64,000 bases of DNA from Planctomycetota bacterium (GTDB lineage Bacteria > Planctomycetota > Planctomycetia > Planctomycetales > Planctomycetaceae). Made by a program: the position numbers and the translations under genes. Below the pieces are notes generated by a model. It made no database searches. It worked only from the letters and a program-made list of their open reading frames with translations, and had not been told where the DNA came from. Shown in pieces: positions 45,824 through 55,200 of the stretch. Position 1 is the stretch's first letter, and each line of letters begins with the position of its first letter. The DNA is taken from the NCBI GenBank assembly GCA_003388505.1, contig QQVO01000006.1, forward strand, positions 186,001 through 250,000. The letters are read 5' to 3'.

Positions 45824-47905
45824 CTATTCCCAGCGTCCCTTGATCCGCCCCCGCACGTCGCTCGACGAAAGATACTCCTCCGGTTCGTCGGCTTCCGGCA
45901 GCGAGATTGAGGCGGGAATTTCGTCGAAGCACTTGCGCGTCGCCTTCGTGAGAAACCGACTCGGCTGGGAATAGCTGTGGGCGTCGCCGCGGAATCGGCC
46001 GGTGAAGTAGTATCGCTGAGGCACAGTCACGTAGAGCCAGTCTTTCGCCCGCGTCAGCGCGACGTAGAACAGCCTGCGTTCCTCCTCGATCTGCTCCGGG
46101 TCGCCGGTCGCCATGTCGGACGGGATGTTGCCGTCGGCCGCGTGAATCACGTACACGACGTCCCATTCGAGTCCCTTGGCGGAGTGAATCGTGCTCAGGA
46201 TCAAGTGGTCCTCATCGAGGTGCGGCTCGCCGGCCAGGTCCTGAGTGGAAGCGGGGGGATCGAGCGTCATCTCCGTGACGAACTGCATCCGGTCCTGGAA
46301 TCGACTCGAGACGAGTTCGAGTTGTTCCAGATCCTGCAGTCGCGCGGCGGCGTTGTCGTACTTCTTCTCCAGCATCGGCGCGTAGAAGTTGCGGACGCGG
46401 TGCACCTGGTCGGTCACGCTGTTCTTCTTCTCGCCCGGCTGCGCCAGACCGCACATCAGATCGGCGAATCGTGACCAGTCGTCAGGCGCTGCCTTGGTAG
46501 GAGCGACGTCCTTCCAGCAGCGGAAGTCGCCACGGTTTTCGGAAAGCACCTCCAACATCTGGCGTGCTTTCACCTGCCCTACGCCCGGGATGAGAACGAG
46601 GACCCGCATCCCCGAGACAGCATCGCGCGGGTTCTCCGCCAGCCGGAGATAGCCCAGGAGATCCTTGACGTGGGCGGTCTCAACGAACTTCAGGCCGCCG
46701 TACTTGTGGAACGGGATATCCCGCCGTGCGAGTTCAACCTCCAGCGCGATGCTGTGATGCGACGCGCGGAAGAGCACCGCTTGCTTGTTCAGGAGAACGC
46801 CGTTCTCGCGATGCTCCAGCATGCGGGTGATGAGGAAGTCGGTCTGTTCCTCCTCGTCCTGACAGAGCACCAGCGAGGGCCGCTCGCCCTGCGTGCGGTT
46901 GGACCAGAGCTTCTTCCGATGCCGCTCTTTGGCGGCGCTGATGACGCGATTGGTCGCCTCCAGGATGGGCTGTGTGCTGCGGTAGTTCTGCTCCAGCTTC
47001 ACAACGGTCGTGCCGGGATAGTGTTCCGGGAAGTCGAGGATGTTCCGCACTGTCGCCGCTCGAAACGAATAGATCGACTGCGCATCATCGCCGACGACCG
47101 TCAGTCCTTCGCCGTCCGGTGTGAGGCCTTTCAGGATCTCGGCCTGAACGACGTTCGTGTCCTGGTATTCGTCGACGAGGATGCAATCGAACGACTCGCG
47201 GAGTCTTCGTCCCGCCTCCGGATGCGTCGCCAGCTCCCGCCAGAACAGCAGCAGGTCGTCGTAGTCGAGAACGGCCAGTTGCTCCTTCCGATCAACGTAG
47301 GCGGAGAACAGCTTCTTCAGCTTCTCTTCATGCTCACGGCACCAGGGGAACGAGTCCACCAGCACCTCTTTCAAAGGCTGCTGCGTGTTGACCGCCTTGC
47401 TGTAGACGTTCATGCAGGTCGTCTTCAGCGGGAACCGGTTCTCTCCCTTGGCGAGTTTCAGTTCCTGCCGAATCACGTGCATCAAATCTTCGGAGTCGCT
47501 GCGATCGAGTACAGTGAAATCGACCGGCAGGCCAATCGCCTTCCCGTGCTGCCGCAGCAGACGTGTGGCGACGGCATGAAAAGTCCCCCCGACCACTTTC
47601 CGCGAGGCGACTCCGCCACGGCTGGCGTTGGCGGCACTCTCCGACTGCGCGAGTTCGCGGAGAATGCCATCGACGCGCCGGAGCATCTCCCCGGCCGCGC
47701 GACGGGTGAACGTCAGCAACAGCAGCTTCTCCGGAGAGATTCCGTCGTGGATCAGCCGCGCGACCCGATGCGCGAGCGTCGTCGTCTTCCCGGTCCCGGC
47801 GCCGGCGATAATCAGCAGCGGGGCCCGCCCATGCAGCGCCGCTTCCCGCTGCTCCGGGTTGAGTCGCGAAAGCACCGCCTCCAGTGCAGTTTGTGTGGCA
47901 TCCAT
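45824..47905 (-). CDS. UvrD/PcrA-type ATP-dependent DNA helicase (693 aa)
   Basis: A superfamily 1 helicase. Walker A is IIAGAGTGKTTTLAHRVARL, motif Ia LLLTFTRRAAGEMLRR, motif II DEYQDTNVVQAEILKGL, motif III VVGDDAQSIYSFRAATVRNI, motif IV LEQNYRSTQPILEATNRVI, motif V ILSTIHSAKGLEWDVVYVIH, and motif VI EEERRLFYVALTRAKDWLYV. It would unwind duplex DNA 3' to 5' in repair or plasmid/phage processes. Start 47905 (MDATQTALEAVLSRLNPEQR) is the family N-terminus; the frame upstream to 48049 encodes no domain and lies in simple repeats (GTGGGTGGTTGGTAGTGGG). The C-terminal residues after motif VI are poorly conserved. Whether it is uvrD, pcrA or rep cannot be decided here. Confidence 0.92.
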   Translation of the reverse strand: MDATQTALEAVLSRLNPEQREAALHGRAPLLIIAGAGTGKTTTLAHRVARLIHDGISPEKLLLLTFTRRAAGEMLRRVDGILRELAQSESAANASRGGVASRKVVGGTFHAVATRLLRQHGKAIGLPVDFTVLDRSDSEDLMHVIRQELKLAKGENRFPLKTTCMNVYSKAVNTQQPLKEVLVDSFPWCREHEEKLKKLFSAYVDRKEQLAVLDYDDLLLFWRELATHPEAGRRLRESFDCILVDEYQDTNVVQAEILKGLTPDGEGLTVVGDDAQSIYSFRAATVRNILDFPEHYPGTTVVKLEQNYRSTQPILEATNRVISAAKERHRKKLWSNRTQGERPSLVLCQDEEEQTDFLITRMLEHRENGVLLNKQAVLFRASHHSIALEVELARRDIPFHKYGGLKFVETAHVKDLLGYLRLAENPRDAVSGMRVLVLIPGVGQVKARQMLEVLSENRGDFRCWKDVAPTKAAPDDWSRFADLMCGLAQPGEKKNSVTDQVHRVRNFYAPMLEKKYDNAAARLQDLEQLELVSSRFQDRMQFVTEMTLDPPASTQDLAGEPHLDEDHLILSTIHSAKGLEWDVVYVIHAADGNIPSDMATGDPEQIEEERRLFYVALTRAKDWLYVTVPQRYYFTGRFRGDAHSYSQPSRFLTKATRKCFDEIPASISLPEADEPEEYLSSSDVRGRIKGRWE

Positions 47906-48084
47906 CCGTGGGTTTGGTCGTGGGTGGTTGGTAGTGGGTAGGACAGAGTCGGGGAGAGCGAAGCTGGTGTTGAGCCGCGCACCACCCACGAACTGTTTCG
48001 TCCATTGCGGCCCGGTTACGATACAGCGGCCGCACTGCACGACCCGCATGCTAACAAAGCGAACCGCGAAACTGGAGAGCCGTT

Positions 48085-49926
48085 GTGAACCACCGCCTCG
48101 CGTCGCTGTGCCTGGTCCTCCTGCTGACGCCGTCCGCGTGGGCGCAGGAGGAGCCGCGCGACTTCAACGCCGAAGTCGAAGAAGCCCTCGCCGAGTTCGA
48201 CTGGCCCGGTATGATCCGCCTGCCGATCGGCGTCACCCCCCGCGGCACGATCATCTGGGCGCTGATGGACGAGGATGCGCTCGACTATCGGTCCGAAAAA
48301 CTCCGATATGTCGTCGTCGGGGGTGTTGCGGGCAATACCGAGGATCTCACGAAACTCATCAAGAAGGCCAACAGCTACTCCGATCCCGAGGATCGAGAGT
48401 TCTCGGTTGCGATCGTCCCAATCGCCGACCCCGATGGATGGGTGTCCAGTAAAGGCGATACCGATACTTCCGACGCTGATTCGGACTGGTCGTTTCCGCC
48501 TGGCGGAGCCGCATACAACAATCCCGACACAGCCGGAGCCTCTTGTATTTGGAGGTTCGTCGGATGGTTCGCACCGGATATTCTCGATGAGATCGTCTCG
48601 GCGTCTGATCCGGTCTGGGAGGAAGTCCGCCGCAATGGAGGCTCGCCCGATGACTGGCCGGAGAACTCCCTCGCCGCAGCCGCAGACACACATCCGGTTG
48701 CGGGAATCGAACGTGCATTGTCATTCCGCATCCACCCTTCTCAGGGGGCGGAGGTGATCATCGATGGGAAGCGACTTGATTATTCGGGCCTTACGGAGCT
48801 GTACACCGACATTCACAGAATGGGTCCGGCTCCCTGGTCCCCCCTCCGCAAGGCCATCATTGCCCGTCTCGACCGCTCCCCCACGCAGGTCGCCACCGAA
48901 CTGACTGAGTATTACGGCGACCATCTCAACACCGTCATGTACCAGCCCGCTCTCGCGCTCGTGGCTCGCCTCCGCCTGGGTGAATTGACCAGCGACTCGG
49001 CGCATCGCGAGCAGATCGAAACAATCGTCGCCCCCTACACGTCGGGCGAAGAGCCGACCTTCCCGGACAACCCCCACGGCAGCCAGACCGCCGGGCATCT
49101 CGTGTTCGCCGAACTGGCCCGCATCACCGGGAAGCAGGAGTACGTTGATCTCGTCCTCCGTGCTGCCGACTTCGGCTTCGATGAGGACGGGAACCCGCTG
49201 GAGTCGATGCCGTTTCACCATGAGATGAGCGACGCCGTCTTCATGGGGTGTCCGATCCTGACGGCTGCCGGACGGCTGACGGGTGAGATGAATTATTTCG
49301 AGATGGCGCTGCGGCACCTGAACTTCATCCGTGAGTTCTGCGTCCGTGAGGACGGGCTGTATCGGCATTCGCCACTGTGCGAAGCCGCCTGGGGACGCGG
49401 GAATGCGTTTCCGATGCTGGGTCTGGCGCTCGGGCTGACCGATATCGATGCGACTCTCGACGATCCGACGGCCCATGGGTTGTCGGATGACGGGACCGAT
49501 CGTCTCGGCGAGATTCGGACTGAGCTGCTCAGTGCATATCAGTCGCACCTGACCGCTCTGCTGCAGCACCAGGATCCGACCGGGACGTGGCATCAGGTAA
49601 TCGACCGTCCGGAGAGTTACCGGGAGCTTTCCTGCACTTGCATGATCGCGTTCGCGATCCTGCGGGGCCTGAATCAGGGCTGGCTCGAAGCCGATACGTA
49701 TCGGCCGGTCGTGGAGAAAGCGTGGGACGGCATCAAAGTCCGCGTCGGTCCGGACGGGACGCTGTTCGACGTCTGTACCGGAACCGGCAAACAGCAGACG
49801 CTGCGGGACTACTTCGACCGGGAGGCGATCCTGGGAAAGGACGAGCGGGGCGGCGCGATGGCGCTGCTGGTCAGTGTCGAAATGGCCGCCTGGATGGCCG
49901 GGCGACGACCTGAGTTGGTAGATTAG
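48085..49926 (+). CDS. Secreted GH105/GH88-like glycoside hydrolase with degenerate M14-like domain (613 aa)
   Basis: A signal peptide (HRLASLCLVLLLTPSAWA) leads to two parts. The first (about residues 25-230) follows the layout of M14 zinc carboxypeptidases (RYVVVGGVAGNTED, SVAIVPIADPDGWVSS, then WRFVGWFAPDILDEIV), but the HGNE zinc ligand position reads AGNT, so it is probably not a working peptidase. The second (about 290-610) has the (alpha/alpha)6 pattern of unsaturated rhamnogalacturonyl/glucuronyl hydrolases: MPFHHEMSDAVFMGCPILTA, CEAAWGRGNAFPMLGLALGL, TWHQVIDRPESYRELSCT. It may cleave unsaturated uronic acid from oligosaccharides released by polysaccharide lyases. GTG at 48085 follows GGAGAG. 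No neighbour suggests the substrate. Confidence 0.72.
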   Translation: MNHRLASLCLVLLLTPSAWAQEEPRDFNAEVEEALAEFDWPGMIRLPIGVTPRGTIIWALMDEDALDYRSEKLRYVVVGGVAGNTEDLTKLIKKANSYSDPEDREFSVAIVPIADPDGWVSSKGDTDTSDADSDWSFPPGGAAYNNPDTAGASCIWRFVGWFAPDILDEIVSASDPVWEEVRRNGGSPDDWPENSLAAAADTHPVAGIERALSFRIHPSQGAEVIIDGKRLDYSGLTELYTDIHRMGPAPWSPLRKAIIARLDRSPTQVATELTEYYGDHLNTVMYQPALALVARLRLGELTSDSAHREQIETIVAPYTSGEEPTFPDNPHGSQTAGHLVFAELARITGKQEYVDLVLRAADFGFDEDGNPLESMPFHHEMSDAVFMGCPILTAAGRLTGEMNYFEMALRHLNFIREFCVREDGLYRHSPLCEAAWGRGNAFPMLGLALGLTDIDATLDDPTAHGLSDDGTDRLGEIRTELLSAYQSHLTALLQHQDPTGTWHQVIDRPESYRELSCTCMIAFAILRGLNQGWLEADTYRPVVEKAWDGIKVRVGPDGTLFDVCTGTGKQQTLRDYFDREAILGKDERGGAMALLVSVEMAAWMAGRRPELVD

Positions 49927-49942
49927 CACTGCATCAGAGGTG

Positions 49943-50033
49943 GATGCACGGATTGGGCGCCACTGGCTTTGCGAGTGTTTCGCGGGAGGACGTCCGCGTT
50001 GATTCGCACTGGCGAAGCCAGTGGCACCCTACG
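49943..50033. repeat. Dispersed palindromic repeat doublet, family A
   Basis: Left half GATTGGGCGCCACTGGCTTT (about 49951) and right half GCACTGGCGAAGCCAGTGGC followed by ACCC (about 50006-50029) are inverted relative to each other, with about 30 bases between. Same family as the doublets at 11258-11352 and 56421-56520. It lies 70 bases before the start of the next gene, so it could affect its expression. Confidence 0.75.
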
Positions 50034-50106
50034 CGTCGGTAGAATGACGGCTGTGGAGGAGACCCCGAGCGCGGAGTTGTCTGATCCCTTCCGAGGAGTT
50101 GTTGCG

Positions 50107-50670
50107 ATGTTGCGATTCAACCGAGAGACTCTACTGGTCGCTGCTGTCGGCGTGTTGTGGTGCTCGGTCGTCGCCGCAGACGTCGATTCCGGCCCGGCCG
50201 TCGACAATCCGACACCCGAAATGAAGGTCTATGCCGTCACCGGAGACGTGACCGACAAAGAGGTCGACTACACCGAGCAGCGCGACGGGAAGCCCACCAT
50301 CTGGATGTTCGTCCCCACCGACAAGTGGAGCCGTCCGGTTGCCCGGCTGATGCGGGAACTCGATACCAATCTCAAGGACGTGAGCGACGACGCTTACATC
50401 GTCGCGGTCTGGCTGACGGACGATCAGTTCAAGACGAAAGACTACCTCCCCCGCGCCCAGCAGTCGCTCAAACTGGGTCACACCGCGTTGACGTTCTATC
50501 AGGGAAAACCGACCGGCCCCGCGGACTGGGGGATCAATCCCGATGCCGACGTCACGGTGGTGGTCACCGCAGGAGGAAAGATCAAGGCGACCTGGGGCTT
50601 CGTCTCCGCCAACGAGACCGTGGCTGAGGATGTGCTGGAAACGCTGAAGACCGACGGCGACGGGAGCTGA
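50107..50670 (+). CDS. Secreted protein, possibly thioredoxin-like fold (187 aa)
   Basis: The ATG at 50107 follows AGGAG at eight bases and opens a signal peptide (RETLLVAAVGVLWCSVVAAD). The mature part alternates strand and helix (KPTIWMFVPTDKWSRPVARL; YIVAVWLTDDQFKTKDYLPR; DVTVVVTAGGKIKATWGFVS), as in a thioredoxin-like fold, but no CxxC is present, so it would not be an oxidoreductase of the usual type. The TGA stop and the next ATG overlap (TGATG), so it is translationally coupled to hemG; a role beside heme synthesis is possible but nothing proves it. Confidence 0.6.
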   Translation: MLRFNRETLLVAAVGVLWCSVVAADVDSGPAVDNPTPEMKVYAVTGDVTDKEVDYTEQRDGKPTIWMFVPTDKWSRPVARLMRELDTNLKDVSDDAYIVAVWLTDDQFKTKDYLPRAQQSLKLGHTALTFYQGKPTGPADWGINPDADVTVVVTAGGKIKATWGFVSANETVAEDVLETLKTDGDGS

Positions 50671-52187
50671 TGACCGCGCCGAGTGAAACTCCCGCACCAA
50701 CCAGTCGCCCCCCGCGGATTGCGGTCGTCGGTGGAGGCATCACCGGCCTCGCCGCCGCGCACCGCATCGTCGAGTTGGCGACTGAGTCGAATCGCCCCGT
50801 CGAAGTCACACTCATCGAAGCCTCCCAGCGGCTCGGGGGAGTTTTCGGGACGCGCCGGATCGGCGGCTACACCATCGAAACCGGGGCCGATTCGTTCATC
50901 ACGGACAAGCCCTGGGCCGTCGATCTCTGCCGGCGACTCGGGCTGGAATCGAGTCTGATCGGCGTCGATCCCGAGTATCGTCGCGCGTTGATTCTCTATC
51001 GCGGTCGCCCCGTCCCTGCGCCGGAAGGCCTGAATCTGATGGCGCCGTCGCGGCTGGGACCGATCCTGCGGACACCCCTTTTATCGCCGCTGGGAAAGGC
51101 ACGGCTGGGACTGGAGTGGCTCGTCCCGCGTCGTCGGTCCCGTGAAGACGAAAGCCTCGCGTCATTCGTCCGGCGTCGTTTGGGCCGGCAGATGCTCGAC
51201 CGCATCGTGCAGCCGATGATAGGCGGAATCTATACAGCCGATCCCGAGAAGCTCAGCCTCTCCGCCACGCTGCCCCGCTTCGTCGAGATGGAGCGCGAAC
51301 ACGGCAGCCTCACCCGCGCGGCCCTGCGGAATCGACGAAGCAGGCCGTCGCAAACGGAGGACGCCTCCGGCGCGCGGTACGGCATGTTCGCCAGTCTGGC
51401 CGAAGGCATGTCGCAACTGCCCGGCGCGCTCGCTGAGCGAATTCGGTCGACCGGCGAAATCCGACTCGGACACGCAGTCACGACGGTGGAGCCCGCAGAA
51501 CGAGTGTCCGATCGCAGCCCGAGCAAGTCCTTCAGGATTCGTTTGGCCGACGATTCGCAGGTTGCTGCCGACGCCGTCATCCTGGCCGTGCCCGCCTATC
51601 GCGCGGCCGACCTGATCGACGCCTGGGAAGGGCAACTCGCCGAGGCCCTGCGGGAGATCGAGTACGCGTCCAGTGCGATTGTGGTGACGGGACACCGTCT
51701 GGCAGACATCGGTCACCCTCTCGATGCGGCCGGACTTGTCGTCCCGTACATCGAAGGCCGGAGTCTTCTGGCGGTCTCCTTTCTCAGCCGGAAATTCGCC
51801 GGCCGGGCTCCGGAGGGATGCGTTGTGCTGCGCACGTTCGTCGGTGGGGCCATGCATCCGGAGGTGCTGGAAAGGTCCGACGACGAGTTGACGTCTCTCG
51901 TTCTCTCGGAACTGGGCGAGATTCTGGGCGTCACCGGCCGGCCCGATGTCTCGACCGTCGTCCGCTACCATCGTGCGATGCCGCAGTACCACGTCGGCCA
52001 TCAGGCCCGCGTCGCCGCAATCGACCGGATCGCGTCCCGCCACCCGCGGCTCGCTCTCGCCGGCAACGCCTACCACGGCGTCGGACTGCCCGACTGCATT
52101 CACAGCGGCCAATCGGCCGCCGTGCGGATGTGGGAGGCGGTTCACAACGGTGACCTCACAGAAGCGATGCGCGGACCTGCCCCGTAA
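50670..52187 (+). CDS. hemG: Protoporphyrinogen/coproporphyrinogen III oxidase (HemY/HemG type, 505 aa)
   Basis: A FAD-dependent oxidase of heme synthesis; this family oxidises either coproporphyrinogen III or protoporphyrinogen IX, and which cannot be read here. The N-terminus shows the FAD-binding GxGxxG loop (RIAVVGGGITGLAAAHRIVE) and LIEASQRLGGVFGTRRIGGY. TIETGADSFITDKPWAVDLC is typical of PPO, as is FVRRRLGRQMLDRIVQPMIG followed by GIYTADPEKLSLSATLPRFV. The C-terminus reads HPRLALAGNAYHGVGLPDCI then HSGQSAAVRM, where YHGVGLPDCI is diagnostic. Start 50670 overlaps the preceding stop. Confidence 0.92.
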   Translation: MTAPSETPAPTSRPPRIAVVGGGITGLAAAHRIVELATESNRPVEVTLIEASQRLGGVFGTRRIGGYTIETGADSFITDKPWAVDLCRRLGLESSLIGVDPEYRRALILYRGRPVPAPEGLNLMAPSRLGPILRTPLLSPLGKARLGLEWLVPRRRSREDESLASFVRRRLGRQMLDRIVQPMIGGIYTADPEKLSLSATLPRFVEMEREHGSLTRAALRNRRSRPSQTEDASGARYGMFASLAEGMSQLPGALAERIRSTGEIRLGHAVTTVEPAERVSDRSPSKSFRIRLADDSQVAADAVILAVPAYRAADLIDAWEGQLAEALREIEYASSAIVVTGHRLADIGHPLDAAGLVVPYIEGRSLLAVSFLSRKFAGRAPEGCVVLRTFVGGAMHPEVLERSDDELTSLVLSELGEILGVTGRPDVSTVVRYHRAMPQYHVGHQARVAAIDRIASRHPRLALAGNAYHGVGLPDCIHSGQSAAVRMWEAVHNGDLTEAMRGPAP

Positions 52188-52265
52188 ACGCACTTTTTGT
52201 CGTTTCAGAGTCCACGGGCGGCGACCCGCAGGGGAACGCTCCGCTCTTGCGAACCCGCGAAGCGA

Positions 52266-55200
52266 CTACGGGTCGAAGCTTTCCAGAGCATCACAGAAGC
52301 GCCGGACCTCGTTGCGCAATTCATCGAGCAGGTCGTTCGCCGGCCCCAGGTCGCCCTCACTGGCGGGCTCTTCGATACGGCGTGCGGTGTGCATCAGGGG
52401 CTTGCCCCCCAAGTTGCGTCCCAGCCCCTTGATCGTATGCGCGTGCCGAGAGGTCGCGCGGGCGTCCCCCTCCCGGAGCGCCCGCTCAAAGTGCTGCAGC
52501 ACCGTCTGCAGTTCATTCCGCGTCTCTGCAACGATCGTCGCGAGCAGACCGCGGTCTCCGCCGACCGTACGCAGTGCGACGTCCCAATCGACGGCGGGCG
52601 CAGCACCAGGCTCAGGCGGTAACCGGGACTCGCCAGGATCATCGCGTTCCTCCCGCGGCGAAGCGGCGGCTGCGGCGGATTCCGGTCCGGTCGGGAAGAA
52701 TGGAGCGATCGCCTCGTACAACTGGCGGCGGCGGACCGGTTTGGAGAGGTAAGCGTCCATCCCCGCCGCGAGGCACAACTCTTCGTCCCCCGGCATCGCC
52801 CGGGCCGTCATGGCGATGATCGGGATGTGATTTCCCGTGGAGCGTTCACGGGTGCGGATTTCTCGGGTTGCCTCCAGTCCGTCCATCACCGGCATCTGCA
52901 CATCCATCAGAATCAGGTCGTATGCGCCGTGCTGCCAGGCCTCCACGGCGGCGCGGCCGTCGTCAGCGACCTCGACCGTGTGTCCCCCGCGCGAAAGAAC
53001 ACCGATCGCGATCTGCTGGTTCACCAGTCCGTCTTCGGCCACCAGGATGTTCAGCGGCGGCAGATCAGGCGCCTCTCCGTCCCCTTCGTCAGACACGGGA
53101 GCAGCGTCGCGCTCGCCGCCTGCCGCCCGCGCGATCGCCAACCGCAACTCAGACTGCTTGACCGGCTTGATCAACGTCGCCGCGACGCCCAACCGCTCGA
53201 TGCGTCCGCTGTCGCCGGTGCGGGTTCCCGAGGTCAGCACGATCACTTTCGCGTCCGGGAAGTGAGCACCCGCACGCACGCGCTCCACGAACTCGAACCC
53301 GTCCATGCCCGGCATGTTGACGTCTGTCAGGATCAGGGGCGGCTCCGCGTTCGACTTCGCAGATCTTGCGAGCTGTTCGAGCGCCTCCGCGCCCCCCGCG
53401 CAGGCCTGCACGTCCATCTTCCAGGCAGAGAGCGTCTCGAGCAGAATGGTGCGATTCGTTGCGTTGTCGTCCACAACGAGGACGGGCCGGCCGGAGAGAT
53501 CGAGATTCGCGGCTGTCGCGTCGGCGGAACTCTCGCTGACCTCGAACGGCAAGGTGAAGTGGAAGGTGCTGCCCACGTTCGGCGTGCTCTCCACCCAGAT
53601 GCGGCCCTGCATCCGTTCCACCACCCGCGACGCAATCGCGAGCCCCAACCCGGTCCCTCCAAACCGCCGCGTCGTCGAGTTGTCTCCCTGCTCGAACGCA
53701 TCGAAAATCGACGCCTGCCGGTCGGGTGAAATCCCGATGCCCGTGTCCTGGACTGCAAAATGGAGCGTGACCCGGCCATCGTGGCGATCGTCGACGTCCA
53801 CAGTCGCAACGACTTCTCCCTCCGTCGTGAACTTGATCGCGTTGCCGACCAGGTTGATCAGCACCTGCCTCAGTCGCGCGGCATCTCCCACGAGACATTC
53901 GGGGACGGAGTGATCGGCCCGCCACGCCAGCTCAATGCCTTTCGCCGAGGCCCGCACTCCGAGCGGTTTCACGGCGTCGCCGAGTTCCTCGCGCAGATCG
54001 AAGGGCGCCGGATCGAGTTCGAGTTTGCCGGCTTCAATCTTGGAGAAATCGAGAATCTCATTGATGATCGTCAGCAGCGATTCAGACGATTCGATGACGG
54101 TGTTGAGGTAATCGCGCTGGGTGGACGTCAGGTCGGTGTCGAGAACCAGTTCGGTCATTCCGATGACCGCGTTCATCGGCGTGCGGATTTCGTGGCTCAT
54201 GTTGGCGAGGAAGTCGCTCTTGGCACGATTCGCCGCCTCGGCGTCGTCGCGGGCCTGCTCGAGTTCTGCTTCAGCCTGCTTGCGACCCGTGATGTCGTGC
54301 AGAAAGGAGGCAAAGAGGTGGCCCTCCCCGTCTGCGATCGCGGTGATCGTCAATTCCACCGGAAACTGAGAGCCGTCTCTGCGAATCGCCGGCAGCTCAA
54401 TCCGCCGATCGAGCACCGGTCCCTCCCCGGTCTCCAGAAACTGCTGCACGCCCTGACTGTGTTGAATCCGCAGTTCGGGCGGAACGACCGTTTCCGCCAG
54501 CAGACGGCCGATCGCCTCCTCCCGCGTCCAGCCGAAGGTCTCTTCCGCCTGGGGATTCCAGTCGACGATCCGGCCCTCCTCGTCCATGGCGATAAAGGCG
54601 TCCCGCGCCGTTTCCAGAATGCGCCGCGTCCGTTCGACGTTCCGCCGCAATCGCCGCTCCGCGCGCTTCCGCTCTTCAATCTGGTCGCGCAGATCCCGCT
54701 CGATCGATTTCCGCCAACTGATGTCGGCGATGCTCGCTCGCAAAACATTGCGGCCGCGCGAGGGCAGGGCGACCAGACGCACTTCGCACGGGATGTCGCG
54801 TCCGCTCGACGTGCGATGGACCCAGTCGAACGCAACGCTCTCGCCGCGCAGCGCCGCTTCGATATAGCTCCGCGCAGCCTCCAGCGACGGTCTGCCGTCC
54901 GGCTGCAGCGGGGGAGAAAGATCGGCCGGATGAGCCTGCAACAGCTCGCCGATTGACGTCTCAAACAGATCGACGGCGTTCTGGTTGGCTTCGACGAATC
55001 GCCCTTCGTCCGCGTCCAGCACGACGATCGCTTCCGGGGCGTTCTCCACCAGCGTGCGATACCGCCCCTCGCTGGCGCGGAGTTCGGCTTCGGCCTCCCG
55101 GCGATCGGTGATGTCGGTGATCGAGCCCGCCATCCGGGTCGCCCGGCCGGTTGTTTCGTCCCACAGCGCCTGCCCCCGCGCCCGGAACCACCGGTATTCG

